Part shown: positions 61,931-64,000 of the stretch, one piece after another
Numbering within the stretch: position 1 is the first letter of the stretch
How the letters are laid out: each line of letters opens with the position of its first letter
Assembly (NCBI RefSeq): GCF_905475395.1
Contig: NC_058342.1
Coordinates: 2,180,501-2,244,500, forward strand
DNA length: 64,000 nt
Source of the DNA: Chrysoperla carnea
Taxonomy: Eukaryota; Arthropoda; Insecta; Neuroptera; Chrysopidae
Direction of reading: 5' to 3'
The notes under the pieces: generated by a model
What the model was told of the DNA's origin: nothing
What the model saw: the letters and a program-made list of their open reading frames with translations, nothing else
Databases searched by the model: none
Program-made: the position numbers and the translations under genes

Positions 61931-64000
61931 CAACCAGACAGCGATTATAGCAGCTTTACTAACACCAACAACCATACTCAAAATTTTAAAATTTCCTTCT
62001 GGAACGTCTCTGGCTATAAAAACATATACAACGCTTCCTCTGATTACGAAAATATTCTAACGGAATCTGATATAATTGGTCTCGTAGAAACCTGGTTAAT
62101 TGAAACTGATGTTCCCCTACCTACATTCCTGGAGAATTTTGTGTCTATTGAATGTAATGCCACAAAAGAAAAATCAATGGGTCGTGCTAGTGGAGGCCTC
62201 ATCCTATTAATTAAGAAAACACCAAACTTCACATATAAGATTTTGGGCTCAACTAATTTATTTATATTCGTCAAAATTTTCTATGAATTGGAGCCCATCA
62301 TTGTAGGTGTAGTATATTTTAGACCGGACCTTGATTCACAACGTTCTATCAGTTTTCTGACAGAAACCATCAACGAAATACTTACGACACACGAATGCAT
62401 GCTGATTTTGGTCGGTGACTTTAATAGTCGGATTGGTGTATTAAATCAGGACTTTGACGAATCAGTTTTTAATCATTCGCACTTGTCCTACAAAAGAAAA
62501 TCGTCAGATTTAATAGTTAATAAGCGCGGCCGCCTGTTGGCCGAGTCTTTTAATGCCATGGATTTCGTCGCCTTAAATGGTAGGGCCCCCAGCGACCCTA
62601 TAGCTGCTCCTACATATATAGCTTATAATGGTGCTAGCGTTATCGACTTAGCATGGGTACACGGTGCATACTTGGACCTGGTGAAGGATTTCACGGTGAA
62701 CGAATCAGGTGAATCTTCCCATTTATTGTGCTCCATTATTTTGGAAAATACTTTTCAGTCTCGTTCTTTTCCAGGCTGCAGAAACCATCAAAAGCTTGCC
62801 TGCGTTTATTCCGATTATTTTCAATGGAAGGAAGATAAATGTTTTGAATATGCGATCAGCATGGCAAGAGATAAGCGCCTCTACTTCAACAGTCAGAGTG
62901 TTGACGAACTTTTTCAAAATCTTTTGTATTGTATCTACGATTCGGCTATTAACTCAAACTTGGCCGTTCAGCACAAAGTTGCACTCACAAACAGTCATCC
63001 CACATTAAAGAAAAATTGGTTTTCGAAGGACTTAAGAAATTTGAGAAGGGCACTAAACACTGCTTACAAAAGAGCGAAAAAGCAAGGATTTATTGAACCT
63101 TACCTACATGACTATCGAAAGCTTCGAACCGAATACAGGATGTCAGTTAGGAACGCTAAACTGGACTATTCAAGAAGAATTACGGATGCAATAGCCTGCG
63201 CCAAAGATAATATCGAGTTCTGGAAGGTGGTTCGTAAGTTTTCTGGTAATATAAACTCCCGAAACAACGATCTTGATCCCGATGTCTGTTTTTCATATTT
63301 CTCAAACCTATATGGTCAAAAAACTCAACATTCTCTGTCTTTTCATGACTCCTCTCACCCTTTTTTAGACAACGAAATCACCCTCGACGAACTTCAACTT
63401 GGTCTGAGTCAAAGGAAGAATAACAAATCTCCAGGCATCGACGGAGTTACCAATGAATTCTACAAACACCTACCTCCCAACTGGATCCATTATATTCTGA
63501 ACATGTTTAACAAAATCATATCCTCTGAAACTCTCCCAAAACAGTGGACAGAATCTCAAATTGTTCTTATTCATAAATGTGGAGATACAAAGGATCCGAG
63601 AAATTACCGTCCGATTGCACTGTTAAATACACTGCTTAAGCTGTTCACGACTATATTAAATTATCGTTTGCAAACCTGGATTGAGGAAAAAAACCTACTA
63701 CCGGAAAACCAAAATGGTTTCCGAACCGGTCGCAGTTGTGTTGATAATATCTTCATCCTGAACTCACTGCTAACGATTCAAGTCCAAATCAAGCGCAGAC
63801 ATGTCTATGCTCTGGTTGTAGATTTCAAAGCTGCGTTTGACTCCTTAAACCACGAACTACTGTGGGCAAAATTATACGACATCGGAATCTCGGGGAAAGC
63901 ACTAAGAGTGGTTAAACATCTTTATACCAACGCTAAGGCAAGAATTAAGTTGCATGGAAACCTATCGAAATACATTGATTTGACGTCAGGAGTTCTACAG
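61931..64000 (+). CDS. ORF2 AP endonuclease-reverse transcriptase, in frame after UGA, cut by window edge
   Basis: 690 codons without a stop to the window end, in the same frame as ORF1. Endonuclease: 'SFWNVSGY' (Asn), 'GLVETW' (Glu), 'LVGDFNSRIG' (Asp/Asn, ~62413), 'VIDLAW' and 'SGESSHLL' where SDH is usual, so the last Asp is replaced by Ser. RT: 'NKSPGIDGVTNEFYK' (~63425), 'NYRPIALLNT' (~63602) and motif A 'VVDFKAAFDSLNHELL' (~63815). The window ends just before motif B. The first ATG in frame (62177) is already inside the endonuclease, so ORF2 has no good start of its own. Confidence 0.85.

Overview
The window looks like a stretch of AT-rich insect (at least arthropod) nuclear DNA. The reasons are short GT-AG introns of 58-92 bases, TATA plus TCAGT-type initiators, R4/Dong-like retrotransposons in TAA repeats, Jockey-like retrotransposon remains, and an endogenous Polinton/adintovirus-like DNA virus. 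I see no ordinary host housekeeping gene. The species cannot be named from the sequence.

Positions 1-22.5 kb are the endogenous virus. A morphogenesis block (1-2.4 kb) holds a penton-like minor capsid protein cut by the window edge, an adenain-like protease, a phospholipase A2-domain core protein and an A32/FtsK-type packaging ATPase. The protease frame has no start codon of its own and begins at a perfect A_AAA_AAC slippery heptamer at the end of the core-protein gene. Next comes an accessory block (2.5-5.1 kb): a four-exon microgene, a secreted protein, a two-exon 205-residue protein and a small basic protein, none confidently assigned. A repeat zone (5.1-6.8 kb) ends in a GC-rich array of CRE, CCAAT and YY1-like motifs. 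From 6,799 to 20,547 lies a 13.7-kb inverted duplication. Each arm has a broken protein-primed PolB gene with its promoter and leader intron, then a scrap of integrase C-terminus, and the arms meet in about 1.8 kb of 16-bp minisatellite that reverses orientation at ~13,458. A separate two-exon gene for the PolB N-terminal module follows (21.7-22.5 kb).

Positions 22.7-37.4 kb are a head-to-tail array of four R4/Dong-like non-LTR retrotransposons with restriction-like endonucleases, joined by (TAA)n: A1 (5'-truncated), B1 and B2 (near-identical, both with the YMDD motif split by a frame change) and A2 (3'-truncated). A fifth copy (A3) lies inverted at 56.1-58.4 kb.

Positions 37.4-61 kb are repeat graveyard: a long-inverted-repeat element with a CXC-domain reading frame, four decayed APE-type or Jockey-like reverse transcriptases, hairpins, tandem duplications, and an alternating inverted satellite around (TA)n. 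From 61.1 kb to the edge is a young-looking APE-type retrotransposon whose ORF1 and ORF2 share one frame and are separated by a single UGA.

The viral genes would supply packaging, maturation and protein-primed replication. Here PolB and the integrase remnant are disabled, so the locus is a fossil or depends on help from elsewhere, although the capsid-side genes are open.
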